Positions 1-11,079 of a stretch of DNA of 64,000 bases are shown one piece after another. Both the position numbers and the translations under genes were made by a program. The stretch comes from Cordylochernes scorpioides (lineage: Eukaryota > Arthropoda > Arachnida > Pseudoscorpiones > Chernetidae), in contig CP092863.1 of NCBI GenBank assembly GCA_030710605.1, positions 117,101,072 to 117,165,071 of the forward strand, given 5' to 3'. Positions within the stretch are counted from its first letter, which is position 1. Each line of letters starts with the position of its first letter. Under the pieces are notes generated by a model. It searched no databases. It saw only the letters and a program-made list of their open reading frames with translations, and had not been told where the DNA came from.

Positions 1-187
1 ATAATGTCTCATATTACGGAAAACTGTCATTTTTTACATGGTTTCATGGTGAGCTGGTGGGCCTTCATTAGCCAACTCTTGAAGCTGAATTTTTAGTGTG
101 TACTTGTTTCTATTTTTGTATTTATGTATAGTGTGTTTTATCTTTTAGCGCGAGTTTTTATTTATTTTGGGATTTTTTTTATGTATA

Positions 188-380
188 CGTTAATGGGCAA
201 AACTTAAGGAAGTTGTACCTTTTAGCATGTATATCGGGACAATAATTATAAAAGATATTTGATACACAATTGAAGACACACGACATAACCAAGTGTGAAC
301 AAAATTGCATCTGTCTCTTAAAAAAAAAAACAGACGACCAGCGACATAAAAGACTTTCCACCAAGTTTTGTCCATGAGTG
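188..380. mobile_element. Tc1/mariner-type miniature element (family M1)
   Basis: Diverged copy of the commonest short repeat of the window, here named M1. The M1 consensus is about 215 bp, begins CACTCATGGACAAAACTTAA and ends with its inverse complement, flanked by TA. It carries no coding capacity. This copy has both ends, an A-run, and the internal GACGACCGGCGACATCAA-like block. Confidence 0.8.
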
Positions 381-385
381 TATGT

Positions 386-1027
386 GCCCTCTCTTTTCTT
401 TTTGTCATTATAAAGAAGATTTTTGCATTGCTGTTAGTGAAAATCCTAAAAGATTAATCACTATATCGACTTCCGGATCTCCCTCGCCTACTTTGGCGTC
501 AAGAAGGTAGATCTCAGACTAAGACCAATTTGTGCACGTGTAGCTACTGGAAGCTTATTGAATCCACTCGTCTGCCCCTCAAAAAGAGCCACTCGTGGCA
601 AAGTGGAGTTGTATTGTCTCTTTGTCTTTCTGTCCGTCTTCCGGCTCGACAAAGTCGCATTTTACTATGTAACCATCCTTGTCCTCTCTATTTTTAAAAA
701 AACTTCTTTTTATAAGCTTCAAGAAAATTTGGAGATAGAAGGGAAGTTTTGTGCACAGTAATGTATCGAACAAGATTCTAATTTTGATATTCGAAAGCGA
801 TTTGTAAATAAAATATATTTTATTTGGACTAGATAACAATCTTTTGCATGCGTTCTGTACTGTTTTCTCTTGAACGTTTTATAATGAAATCCCTCATTTT
901 GTTGAATAAGTTGTGATAATGTGTATTAGGTATCTAGCATTACGACAGTTATCAAAGTAAATGTGTACGATCTAAGGAACTGATTCAATGAGCTTTGTGC
1001 TGTTTATCCTTTTTATGGCGTATACTT
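386..1027. other. AT-rich unique sequence
   Basis: No gene recognised. Short ORFs on both strands lack codon structure or known motifs. A weak C-rich patch near 470-640 does not match anything I know. Confidence 0.5.
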
Positions 1028-1130
1028 AGATGCAAATTTTGCCGGGAGGAAATTGATCTATAAAAGCACAGGGCACTTCTCCCTTCAAAATAAACGTCAA
1101 AACTAGACGCCATCTAGATGCCATCTATGA
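1028..1130. repeat. Dispersed short repeat, copy 1
   Basis: The stretch around AAATTTTGCCGGGAGGA, followed by TATAAA and a CTCCC block, recurs at 2474-2590. Both copies continue into a segment containing GATG(C/A)CATCTA and GACGTC-like words. No terminal signature was found, so the class is unknown. Confidence 0.6.
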
Positions 1131-1449
1131 GACAGACTACTGGCAAGATCAACCAGGTAACCCTCGCCAGTACCTACCGCCCTACATCGTGATAGTAAAG
1201 GATAAAACCCAGAATGACTTAAGCCCAATCTCTGGTGATAAGGAAAAAAGACGGTCAAGTTAAATAGAGGCAAGTGTCGCAACATCTCGACAGACTTGTT
1301 GCCACGTGTGGTAGTGTAAACAACAAGCTACTAAATCTCTTAGAGATTTCTTCATCGCTTTTCCTCACAGTAATCTTTCCTTTTATTGGAAATACGAACA
1401 ACCACCCTTCTAGCGTCGAAAGTAAAACTTTCAGTAGGATTTTCCCCTG

Positions 1450-1672
1450 TAAGGGCTCCTAATTCAGGGATACAGGATGAGCAGCGTTTGTACTCCATGT
1501 TAGGAGCAGCTGCACATGTTAGAGGCGGCCATTTCTTTTGGAGCTAAGTCGGCCTGCCACTGAGTAGTGCTCTCAGTCTTAATGACAAAGGCAGACGCAT
1601 TCTACTTCACACAGTCATGATGGCTGTCAAACAAGCTTGATACCTTAATATGATTGAGTGGAGATAAGAAAG
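1450..1672 (-). repeat. Dispersed repeat family S1, copy 1
   Basis: Reverse-orientation copy of the sequence at 8375-8760. Shared blocks include GGCGGCCATTTCTTTTGG, CAGGCCGACTTAGC and AAGCTTGATACC, with the ATATGATTGAGTGGAGATAAG end. A third partial copy abuts the assembly gap at 16420-16524. It may be a SINE or the 5' part of a LINE; I cannot assign the class. Confidence 0.65.
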
Positions 1673-1832
1673 AAGAAGAAGAGAAGTAGGATTTTCAACG
1701 GTTTGTCCGGCCAACCATTCCATGGATAATTTTGAACTGTCCTAGAAGATGTATCTCCGTATTTTATAAAAAGGTCTAATAAGTAATAATATTATTATTA
1801 GAATTTGTGGCGTTATATTTGTAACTAAACGG

Positions 1833-1992
1833 TGATGATGGCTTGCGCCATCTGTCGGAATAAATATAGACTAATCGTTGATTTTTTAAATTATTCCTGT
1901 GAATTGGTCAAATACACATTATTGATTAATTAAGAAAAAGCCTAAACACGGCACAAACCATCAGCAACTTTTTGTTGCAAGATCAGGAGATG
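1833..1992. repeat. Hammerhead-repeat family (H1), copy 1, core lost
   Basis: Contains the family hairpin GATGGCTTGCGCCATC, then CGGAATAAATAT, then an AATTGGTCAAATA-like block and TTGATTAATTAAGAAAAAGCC. In other copies this runs into the ribozyme-like core. Here the sequence breaks just after the first bases of stem I and is replaced by an inverted piece of the other family end (CAAACCATCAGCAACT). Confidence 0.65.
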
Positions 1993-1999
1993 CCTTTAT

Positions 2000-3260
2000 T
2001 TATCTCCCTGATTCCAGTACAATTTTGTACTATTATTTTAGATGAAAATTTTATGTAGTAATCCTTCTTAAACATATTTAGTAATTGTATTTATTTTTAA
2101 AATAACACCGGTCTGCGAAATAGCTTTGCAATTTTTGCAGTTCGAGAGCCAAAATATGGTTAATAAATTTAGAACCTGTCGTATATTTATATTTTAATTA
2201 TATAATATTGTATATAATATATTAATATAATAATAATATTAAATCCACAGATTCTGCGATATATTGTATATATCATATAATTTATCATCATATAATTCGA
2301 TTGTTAACTTGTAATTCTTAAGCTTGCATCTACTCCGGTGTAATATAATAAAGCCATTTAAATAAATAAAGCCTAAAATATATTTCTACTTTTAAATCAA
2401 CCTAAATACACCACAGAACCCTCCTCACTTTTTGAATAGCTGTTCTTCTTTTTTTACTAATATAGCATGGAATATAGATGGAAATTTTGCCGGGAGGATA
2501 TTTATTTATAAAGGCCACCTCTCCCGTAAATCTAGATGACATCTAGCTTTGACGTCTATTTTGACGGGATAGGTGACCTTCTATCTTTTTATAAATAATA
2601 TGGCAAAGGTATCGAAATATAACACTATATCAGTGTAACGATCAAATATATTGCTCGGAAAGATATCATTAAGAACTTCAGTGTATATTTTCCCCCAAAA
2701 AATGCAAGATGTTAGTTTGAATGTCCCCGTTTTAAACAATTTAAGATGAATGTCAACTCTTCAATTCAAGACAGTGAAAACAATACTGTCAGTGAATGAT
2801 GTATTAAATAATAAATTATCATTGATAAATTAATCTGTCTTGAATTTAATTGGTCCCATTGATATTCGATATACCTTGTTTATTATTATTATTGTTTTGG
2901 ATTTCATTAAGAAAAATGGTCTTTGATGTAACGATCTCAAGGAAATATTGGACATATCTTATGGTTGTAAACAATATATAGGTGTATGCGTGTATATGTG
3001 TGTATATATGTATATATTTTTAAATTTAATGATGTAACTGTAAATAAAATTCAAAGAATATCTCTATATATGTAAATAATATTTATGAATCTTCCTAAGT
3101 CGATTTCTGTGTATCTTTCCATGTTGAATATTTTCTTTGTTATATTTGTATGTACATTTAGCGCAAGTGTCCCTAGGGGGACATAGTTTTTGAATTGAAA
3201 TAAATAAATAAATAAAAAATAAATTATTATTATTGTGACTAAAATAAACTCTTCGAGTTA
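2000..3260. other. AT-rich DNA without a recognised gene
   Basis: Simple AT-rich sequence with (TA)n stretches near 2190-2290 and 2980-3020. Repeat copy 2 of the 1028-1130 family lies at 2474-2590. Nothing else was recognised. Confidence 0.5.
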
Positions 3261-3801
3261 AAATAGCAAAATATAACGACGATAGAAGAGGGGAGTCTTA
3301 TACAAACTTTGTTAGCAAGCTTTCGGTCGTACTTCTACAGGCTTTACGGTGAGTAAACCGAAAGAAGTACGAGATGGGTATTAATTGGGTATTTATCTTT
3401 GTTAGGTTTTTTTTATTATTATTATTGTATTTTATTAATTAATTATAATTCATATTCATAGAATTTTATTGTTACTTATCATCATTCTTTTTTTTTTTTT
3501 TTTTGGTGTTAATATAGTCTTTTTTTTTTCTTCTTTTATGTTATAAATACAACTAAATCGCACTAAATCTTAGTGTAATTCTTTTTTTGTTGTTTGAAAT
3601 AAATCGAATTCAATCGAAGAAAGTCAGCTCGTTCTTTCTAGAAGAAAGTTCAAAGAAAACGTGCTAACAATCATATTGATACCCATCTCGCACTTCTTTC
3701 GGTTTAGTCACCGTAAAGCCTGTAGAAGGACGTCCGAAAGCTTGCTATTAAAGTTAGTATAAGATACTCCTCTTCAATCGACGTTTTATTTTGCTATTAT
3801 T
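3261..3801. repeat. Long inverted repeat of palindromic family P1
   Basis: Arms of about 125 bp (3261-3385 and 3680-3801) are inverted complements around a T-rich centre of about 290 bp. Each arm carries the shared box AAGCTTTCGG...CTTCTACAGG, which on one strand reads CCTGTAGAAG...CCGAAAGCTT. The same box marks palindromes at 6370, 27462, 37960, 46930 and 50396. Interpreted as a fold-back or head-to-head retroelement terminus; class inferred. Confidence 0.7.
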
Positions 3802-4451
3802 ATTATTGTAAACAATTTTGATCTTATCTGTATAACACCAGTGTTATTTATAAATAAACATTTTGTTTATATTAATTAAACAACAACTCCTCGTCATCAC
3901 TACTGTGACCATAGCGAAATTTCCCATAAAAAAAACGAAACTGAAATAATCTCCATTTTTTATTTTATAATACACTGAACTATGGTACATCAGGCAAAGT
4001 CAGACTTTCACCAAAGTGTGCCATGATCAACGAAAGCTGCACCCCTACACCCCATTCCATGAGATCATCAACTCATGGAATTATTGTAATCTTTACAAAA
4101 GGGGATAAGAAACAACAAAAACTACTGTGACCATATTGTCAGTGAAAGTTGAGTTTAAATCGTATTTTAAATGCAAGTAGTTGGCGGCTTTTAATACATT
4201 ATCTGGTGTTTTATATATGCTTTGTTCGAAGAAAGAAATTCCACAGTTTCAAAAATAGTGTAAAATATATATAATTGATTAAAATATTATTATAAAAAAT
4301 AGACTGAAAAATATATTTTACACTTTAAATATATATAAACACTTAACAGAAATACTAAATACATATAATATTTAAATTTTATATTAAAAGGGAGTTTGAT
4401 AGTTCGTTGAATAGAATATTTCTAAATAATAATGTAAACTAATTTAATGTA

Positions 4452-4640
4452 CACGTATGGAAAAACTTAAGGAAATAGAAAGTCTTTGATGTCGCCGGTC
4501 GTCTATTATTATTATTTTTTCTAAGGAGACAAGGTTATCTCGTGTGTCTTCAATAAAGGTCACTGTAATATATTTAAGAGTTATTGTCCCGATATACATG
4601 CTAAAAGGTACAACTTCCTTACGTTTTGTGTCCATGGCTA
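4452..4640. mobile_element. M1 miniature element
   Basis: Single-unit copy with the internal order TTGATGTCGCCGGTCGTCT, T-run, TATCTCGTGTGTCTTCAATA, CACTGTAATAT, GATATACATGC and a degraded right end. Both termini are mutated (CACGTATGG; TCCATGGCT). Confidence 0.8.
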
Positions 4641-4923
4641 TTTATTCTATATATATATATAAATATTACTATGCATAAACTATATAGGCCAATGCTAGTA
4701 TGTAAAAGCGTATTTTTGTACTTTTTCACACAATGACATAAAAAAACAATGTAAAAAAACACTTGGGTGCTTTCCCCGTTAGTTTTTGCCATCTACCCAG
4801 CTAGCCAATCAATCAGGTCAGAACGGCTTGTAACAACACCGTGGCCAATTAGGTTGTAACTAATTGTGGTGGTGGTGTAAGACTGTGGGAGCTAGAGAGA
4901 GAGAGAGAGTTTATCAGCTTACC

Positions 4924-4929
4924 TTTATT
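4924..4929 (-). promoter_or_regulatory. Candidate polyadenylation signal of the PTB-like gene
   Basis: AATAAA on the minus strand, about 75 nt downstream of the stop codon at 5004. A (GA)n microsatellite follows further downstream, at 4893-4909 in plus coordinates. Position fits a 3' end, but AATAAA is common in this AT-rich DNA. Confidence 0.4.
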
Positions 4930-5003
4930 TGTTTCTCATAAGGCACATTTGTAGATTGATTCTTTATAATACAAGGAGCATATATACTAGCTAGCGGGGG
5001 TAG

Positions 5004-6083
5004 TCACTCATCCATCACCTGCACTCTGGTATAGGCATTGAACGTGACGTTCTTCTTCTGCGGGGGCAGCTTGGCCTTCTTCAGGGCTGACTTGGGGGGT
5101 CGGGGGGCAGGGGTGCCCTCCTCGGAGCTGCTGCCGCGGCTGGTGAGGGAGCCGGACCGCTGGCGGTTGGGAACAACGGCGTGGTAGCTGCGGATGAGAC
5201 GGGACTGGTGGTGGTGTTGCTGGGAGGACCGCACGGAGGGTTTGCGCACCACGACGCGGCCTGTCTCCCCGTTGTACGTCGATAGGGCTACGCGTCGGCC
5301 ACCCAGGGCCACGGCGCGGGGGAACTCCGCTCTCCGGGCGGGTTCCGGGCTCGGAGGGGGTGAAGGGGGCGGTGGGGGTGGAGGAGGACTTACCCCTGCT
5401 GGTTCTCTCTGGCGACTTTCTGCGGGAGGTTTCTCCGGTGTAGGTCTTCCTCCCGGACTTAGCAATTTCAAGATTAGATCTTTCTTGACCTCCGATACTC
5501 CTTCCAGGAGTTCTTCGGGACTAGACGGGAGCATCGCGGGAGCTTTCTTCTTCTTTTTTAGCCTTGGTGGAGGCTTAGGCACAGCTTGAGATTCTGGAGT
5601 AACGACGACTGTGGCGGTCGCGACAGCATTTTCCTTGCCGGCGGGTCTGGGAGTGAGAGAAGCCAATCGCTCAAGACGAGGCTTGCCTGTCAGTTCGTGG
5701 AAGAGCTGGAAGAGACGCACGGCGTGTTCCTTACGGGCACATCTCCAGACGGAGGCTTCGAGGCGCCCACGAGCTGTGGTCACCACCCACACCACGATGT
5801 GGGGATCCTCGAAGACAAGGTCGCACACGAGCAGCGTGGCGAGCGGCAGACGTAGCTCGCTGGACGGGCCACGTGCACGGAAGCCCGAGCGGTCGAAAGC
5901 CACCCACCATCTGGACGGAGTAGAAGGCGGACAGAGCGCTGCGAGGACGGACTCGGCGAGGCGGTTGGCCGCTAGCTCGGTTACGGTGACCGCGGCCGTG
6001 CCGAGGTACTCGGCCTGGCTCCACATGGCCGACTGACGGTGCGCCCTGACACACTGCCGCGCCACCTCTGGGCCACACGTCAT
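5004..6083 (-). CDS. PTB/PID-domain-like adaptor protein, intronless
   Basis: Encodes about 359 residues from an ATG at 6083 in a strong Kozak context (GCCATGA). The open frame extends a few codons upstream only through a GTG, so I take the ATG. Residues about 20-130 look like a phosphotyrosine-binding (PTB/PID) fold: a first strand QAEYLGTAAV, a middle DPHIVVWVVT, and a final helix HAVRLFQLFHELTG. The rest is low-complexity and basic: a lysine run near 172-178, a polyproline tract near 232-245, serine-rich segments and a conserved-looking tail. KNVTF near 343-347 fits the RVxF docking motif of protein phosphatase 1. PTB proteins usually act as cytoplasmic adaptors binding NPxY-type peptides; the ligand here is unknown. 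GC content is far above the flanks. FAM43-like or another PID family is possible, but I cannot choose. No intron is visible, so a retrogene is possible. Confidence 0.7.
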   Translation of the reverse strand: MTCGPEVARQCVRAHRQSAMWSQAEYLGTAAVTVTELAANRLAESVLAALCPPSTPSRWWVAFDRSGFRARGPSSELRLPLATLLVCDLVFEDPHIVVWVVTTARGRLEASVWRCARKEHAVRLFQLFHELTGKPRLERLASLTPRPAGKENAVATATVVVTPESQAVPKPPPRLKKKKKAPAMLPSSPEELLEGVSEVKKDLILKLLSPGGRPTPEKPPAESRQREPAGVSPPPPPPPPSPPPSPEPARRAEFPRAVALGGRRVALSTYNGETGRVVVRKPSVRSSQQHHHQSRLIRSYHAVVPNRQRSGSLTSRGSSSEEGTPAPRPPKSALKKAKLPPQKKNVTFNAYTRVQVMDE

Positions 6084-6369
6084 GGCGGGCGTAGCTTTCT
6101 TCACCCCCCCTCCCCCTCTCTCTCTCTACTTCTGCGGGATTGATTGACACTACACTTTATATTACAATATAATGCGGCTTATGATTGTAGAATGACATTT
6201 GAAAATCTCCTTAAGATAAATCGATTTTTCGTTCAAAAGAAACACATAATTTTCAAATGTCGTACTACACTTTATATTACAACGTCTATATATAAGGTTA
6301 AATACAATATTGAATATATAATGATGAATATATGAAATAATTCAATAATCTCTTGTATCAATATCCAGT

Positions 6370-6556
6370 AAAACTATCAGACCTCCAGGGAAAAAGTATA
6401 TTTACAAAAAATTTTTTAATCTCTAGCTTTCAGGCACGGACGCCCTTCTACCATGTTTTCTGCTGTTGAAGGGCGTCTGTGCCAGAAAGTTAGAGATTAA
6501 AAAAGTTTTTGAAAAAAAAAAACATTTTTCCCTGGAGGTCTGATAGTTTTCCTCAA
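6370..6556. repeat. Palindromic family P1 element
   Basis: Near-perfect inverted repeat of about 90-bp arms beginning AAAACTATCAGACCTCCAGG. At the hinge both arms carry the box CTAGCTTTCAGGCACGGACG followed by CCCTTCTAC. Very similar to 50396-50600. Confidence 0.8.
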
Positions 6557-7162
6557 TATGAAATAATTGCTGTCGAAACTCGACGTTTCTACCACTTTGG
6601 CTTCAGTAGAGTCCTTTAATGATGCTATTTTATTTCGCGCCTTACTTCTTATGATTTATAAGGAAGCGAAATATATATAAACACTAGTTTTTCCAGCTAT
6701 AAATCTTTGTTTAAAAATGTAAATAAAAACTCACAATATTTTGTTCGTAATTCATATTTAAATAAAAGACTAAATATTTTTAATACAATTCTTAGCAATA
6801 TTTTACATGTATATTCTATGAATTGAAAATACATATTATTTCTTATTTTAAATCTTAAAAAAAAAAAAATGAAGAAAGAAACGCTTTGTAGTTTGCTTTA
6901 GCACATTGTTCTTTATAATTATATATTCTAGGCAATGACTTATTAATGAAAAAATACCAATTATTATTTAAAAAAAAAATAAAATTAGATATGGTGTGAA
7001 GAAAGGAGATTATATATTTTGGATGTCCAAATAGCTATTCCACTGGGAGACTATCAACAATAGTGATGTTTTTATCAACTAAGCTAGTGCGGATGTTTCT
7101 TTTTTTAAATACGTATAACAATAATATACTGCCCTTACTGCACTATTTGTGAAATTTATATA
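6557..7162. other. AT-rich DNA without a gene
   Basis: Several A or T runs and short AT words; no ORF with recognisable content. Confidence 0.5.
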
Positions 7163-7680
7163 CACTCATGGACATAAGGAAATGGAAAGTCTTTGATGTT
7201 GTCGGTCATCTATTTTTTCTTCTTGCAGGAGGAGACGGAGGCTGTTCACGCTTGGTTATCTCGTGTGTCTTCAATAAAAGTCACTGTAATATCTTTCAGA
7301 GTTATAATCCCGATATACATGGTAAAAGGTACAACTTCCTTAAGTCCATGAGTGTATATTGGTTATCTCGTATGTCTTCAATAAAAGTCACTGTAATATC
7401 TTTCTGAGTTATAATCCCGATATACATGGTGAAAGGTACAACTTCCTTAAGTCCATGAGTGTATATTGGTTATCTCGTATGTCTTCAATAAAAGTCACTG
7501 TAATATCTTTCAGAGTTATAATCCCGATATACATGGTAAAAGGTACAACTTCCTTAAGTTTTGTCCATGAGTGTATATTGGTTATCTCGTATGTCTTCAA
7601 TAAAAGTCACTGTAATATCTTTCAGAGTTATAATCCCGATATACATGGTAAAAGGTACAACTTCCTTAAGTCCATGAGTG
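7163..7680. mobile_element. M1 miniature element with 4 tandem internal units
   Basis: One left end (CACTCATGGAC) is followed by four copies of a roughly 105-117-bp unit. Each unit runs from TTGGTTATCTCG through GATATACATGG to the right terminal repeat TCCATGAGTGTATA. The junction between units is TATATTGGTTATCTC each time. Some units lack the TTTTG part of the terminal repeat. Frames across it (for example 7359-7697) are repeat artefacts. Confidence 0.85.
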
Positions 7681-8038
7681 TATATGTGACGCAATAATTT
7701 ATCATATGTAATGTAATCGATAAATTGTATTGTCCGGAGAACTACACCGAGGTTCATTAGCAGATTTCAATAATTGAGATGTTTATTGATATAGGCTCCA
7801 TCCGTACCAGAAAATTTTAAAATTTTGGAATCCTTTCTCGAATCCGGTATGTGGGACCCCAATATATAGAAAAAAATGTATTTATATTTTCCTATATTAG
7901 CCAAAAATCTACAAGAATAATCATTTTAAGATTACATAAATTTTCATTTACATATTTTTACATAAGGGTGGATAAATGTAAACACATATACACACGAAGC
8001 TTTTATTTAGATATAATATTATTCTCACTCCGAATTGC

Positions 8039-8091
8039 CTCTGTCTCCTTCAAAAAAAGTAGACGACCGGCGACATCAAACAATGGCCTCA
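8039..8091. repeat. M1 fragment
   Basis: Internal piece only: GCCTCTGTCTCCTTC, A-run, GACGACCGGCGACATCAA. Confidence 0.7.
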
Positions 8092-8374
8092 GCCAACCCA
8101 GTCACGAAGGACTGAAAATGCAGATGTCCGAAAAAGTCTAGTATATAAATAAGAATGAACAAATCAAGATACTAAAGTTTTACGTTGGTAGCAATGTTGT
8201 TACCGAATTGTCGCGCGTAATTTTTCTATCTTGGACCAGATAACGCCTTTTAAATGATACCAATCTTTGTAACCACGTGTTACTTTTAACTTTCTACACC
8301 TTCCTATTTCTTTAACCCCTAAACAAAAGAGAATATTAATTTTAAAACGTATTATTTAAATATCTCTTCTTCTT

Positions 8375-8765
8375 TCTTATCTCCACTCAATCATATTAAG
8401 GTATCAAGCTTGTAAAGCTTGTTCATGGTGTCTGCTGAGGATGAGTAGAGCTCATCAATGGATGAGTTTGACAACCATCATGATTGGGTAAAGTAAAATG
8501 CGTCTGCCTTTGTCATTAAGACTGGGAGCACTACTCAGTGGCAGGCCGACTTAGCTCCAAAAGAAATGGCCGCCTCTGACATGAGGAACAGACATCATGT
8601 GCAGCTGCTCCTAACATGGAGTACAAACGCTGCTCATCCTGCATCCCTGGAGCCCTTAATAGGGTACTATCAGCCGGGCCAGTTGAGCCCAGGTTTTTTA
8701 GTGAGCTTGTTACTGCTCCCCCTCCTCCTTTTTAATCCAGGCTTGGGACCGGCAAAGGCGGAGTT
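8375..8765 (+). repeat. Dispersed repeat family S1, copy 2
   Basis: Forward copy of the repeat at 1450-1672, extended on the right with TAGGGTACTATCAGCCGGGC, a CT-rich stretch, and a segment that also flanks the assembly gap in reverse orientation at 16420-16524. A small open frame exists inside but follows repeat, not gene, boundaries. Confidence 0.65.
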
Positions 8766-9112
8766 TTATTGAAAACTAATAACTTAAAGTGCTCTCTGTG
8801 CAATAGCGAATTTAACCACGACTTTCTACATTATAAGTTTTATTGTCCGACAGTGGAGGAGGAGGGAGAAATTATCCGCCAAAAGATTGGTTTTGAAAAC
8901 AATTCGCCATATGTTATTAATGACAAAATTAATGAAAATCAAACCCAATGTGTTAGCTTTTCATAAATTCTGTAAAACAGCATAGACAATAGGCGCAACA
9001 CAGATCCAATTTGAAGAAAGGTCGATGTTAATCTCCACTTTCAGTAGATAATGTTTACTTCTGTATCTGGGAGAATCTTGTATGGGACAATTAATAAATG
9101 CTTGCTGTTGTT
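8766..9112 (+). pseudogene. LINE ORF2 C-terminal fragment with 3' tail
   Basis: The + frame encodes a terminal CCHC zinc knuckle, CSLCNSEFNHDFLHYKFYC (C-x2-C-x9-H-x4-C), as found after the reverse transcriptase in non-LTR retrotransposons. The stop is at about 8964. A 3' untranslated region follows, ending in a GGGAGAATCTTGTATGGGAC, AATAAA, (TGT)n tail. No reverse transcriptase remains, so it is a 5'-truncated copy. Confidence 0.65.
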
Positions 9113-9119
9113 GTGTAAA

Positions 9120-9576
9120 TTATAAACGGATTCAGACAAAAGTTTAAAGCTGCGGGTGTTGGCACTATACAATTCTAAGGTTTAATACAACAAGAGTCCA
9201 GTCCAAATAAAACAAAATGCGGAGGACGTAAAACAAACAAAAAGAAATATAAATTTTCGATAAATTCTATCAATAGTACAGTAGTTGGTGGCGTAATGGT
9301 AAACACTGTCGGTATTTGACAACCACGACGCTCGATAAAATCCCACATTTGTCTTCGGAAAAATTGCCTTAATGGCTCCAGTCTATTGCTCAAGTCCATC
9401 TCCCCCGAAAACTACAAGTTTTACAAAGCATGGTGTATATAGGCTTTATAATTGTTTATATATATTTATCTTTCTCTGTTGTGGTTGAGTCCACACAGTG
9501 TTTGCTACCATCTACCATAACTTGAGGGAATTTGTATATAAAAAGAAGAACATTGAATGCATATAACCTAGGTGTG
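9120..9576. other. Unassigned sequence
   Basis: No gene or transposon end recognised. The minus-strand frame of about 74 codons at 9175-9399 has no motif I know. Confidence 0.4.
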
Positions 9577-9790
9577 CACTCATAGACAAAACTTAAGGAA
9601 GTGGAAAGTCTTTCATGTCGCCGGTCGTCTGTTTTTTTTTTTTTTTTTTTTTTTTATGAGACAGAAACAATTTTGTTCACACTTGGTTATTTCGTATGCC
9701 TTCAATAAAGGTCACTGTAATATATTTCAGAGTTATAATCCCGATATACATGGTAAGAGGTACAACTGCTCTAAGTTTTGTCCATGAGTG
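9577..9790. mobile_element. M1 miniature element
   Basis: Essentially complete single-unit copy of about 214 bp with both terminal repeats (CACTCATAGACAAAACTTAA at the left, TTTTGTCCATGAGTG at the right) and a long T-run in the middle. Confidence 0.85.
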
Positions 9791-9926
9791 TATATACACA
9801 AACATTGTTCTATTCCATCGTTCAGGATGGAATTTCAAAAATCAGGATTCACGTACTTCACCATTTATGGTTTCAATAAAATTTATATTTTTTATACCTA
9901 GTACACAACACACGCAACAGACATAC

Positions 9927-10410
9927 ACACACGTGGTACAGGCCATGATATTCATGGTAGAATAGCTTACTATTCATTTTTTATATCATCATTATGTAAG
10001 GACCAGTCAACAATTGAATGACTTTGAGACGAAGAGTAAAGCCAGTTCTATCTTACTACCTATGTAAATAACACAAGATGATTATTACCTTACCCAATTG
10101 GGAGAATCTGTATGGGGCAAGTCCCTAATAAAGGCTTTGTGTGTGTGATATTCATGGTAGGTAGTATTTGGCGACTGATTTTACTGTAAGTGCACTACAT
10201 GTCTATACACGTAGAAAGCAGTTCGATTTTTTCACTTACAAGTGTGCCAGAGCGCCGTTTGGTTAGTTACACTCACTGGTAGGGTTGGACTTTTGCAATA
10301 ATCGGAGACCATTGAAGCATTTTAAAAATTTTAATTTAAAAAATTCCAATGCGGGATTCGATCCGAGGTCATGGCTGTCGTCTACTGATTGCCCGTTGAT
10401 TGTAGAGACC
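9927..10410. repeat. Dispersed repeat S2, split by a LINE tail
   Basis: S2 starts ACACGTGGTACAGGCCATGA and continues GACTG..TTTTACTGTAAGTGCA, GCCGTTTGGTTA, GGGTTGGACTTTTGCAA and a GATTCGATCC segment. Other copies are at 20762-21025 (+), 25805-26105 (-) and 47600-47760 (-). In this copy the body is interrupted by the LINE tail at 9961-10146. Confidence 0.7.
9961..10146 (+). mobile_element. 5'-truncated LINE 3' end with 14-bp target duplication
   Basis: Flanked by direct repeats GATATTCATGGTAG at 9947-9960 and 10147-10160. Ends in GGGAGAATCTGTATGGGGCA, AATAAAGG and a (GT)n tail, the same layout as other LINE ends in the window. The target duplication shows the insertion was a target-primed event into S2. 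Confidence 0.8.
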
Positions 10411-10687
10411 TAATAAAGAACGCCTGTTTAAGAATAATTTAACTCGAAAGCTCTGCGAAATTTTAATTCATTATTAAATAACCATATTGCGGAGAACGTG
10501 AACACCTGTTTTATTGTTGTATTCGTCCAATCAGATAAACGGGTGTGTGTACGAGATACATTCTCCTAACAAATATATTATATTTTCCTCGATAACTGAA
10601 AGGATTTAAATTATTTATTAAGAGAAAAGTATCTTTTCATCATACAACTATAAGTTACTGATGATTTGCGTCATCTATCGGAATATA

Positions 10688-10966
10688 CACCTATCCCCCG
10701 ATTTACACGGTAGATACGTTCCTGAGAAAAACGTGTAAATCGAAAATTAAAAATTTTTAAATATTAGAAATACAGACACAGTGTGCGTATGCAGCAAGTC
10801 AGCACATAAGCTCGGGATTCCTCGTGAGATGTGTACACAGCGCATGTGTTCAATCACAGTAGCATTTAGTATAGTGCGATAAAAACAACAAAAAAAAAAC
10901 TTATTTGGAAAACCGTGTAAAAGCGAAAACGTGTAAAACAAGTACCGTGTAAATCGGGGATAGGTG
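10688..10966. mobile_element. 279-bp miniature DNA transposon with TA target
   Basis: Terminal inverted repeats CACCTATCCCC(C)GATTTACACGGT, with TA on each side (10686-10687 and 10967-10968). Subterminal words ACGTGTAAATCGAAAA and AAAAGCGAAAACGTGT repeat the terminal theme, as in pogo/Tigger-type ends. No transposase. Nested inside H1 copy 2. Confidence 0.75.
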
Positions 10967-11043
10967 TATATTAAATAAACCGTTGATATTTCTTTTTAAA
11001 TATATTCCAGAATATTGACAAAATACCTTTTCTTGATAGCAGA

Positions 11044-11079
11044 GCTATTTAGGGTTGTTGACCCTCGTTAACGTGGTGC
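11044..11079 (-). ncRNA. Hammerhead-ribozyme-like core, degenerate (H1 copy 2)
   Basis: On the minus strand: CACCACG, then UUAACGA (consensus CUGANGA), then a GGGU-CAACA-ACCC hairpin as stem II, then UAAA where GAAA is expected. Two core positions and the 3' part of stem I are lost, so it should be inactive. Recognised by alignment with the copies at 14657 and 22055. Confidence 0.45.

Noticed and set aside
5194-6036. Plus-strand frames opposite the PTB-like gene
   Set aside because: They are antisense shadows of a GC-rich gene, where stop codons are rare on both strands.
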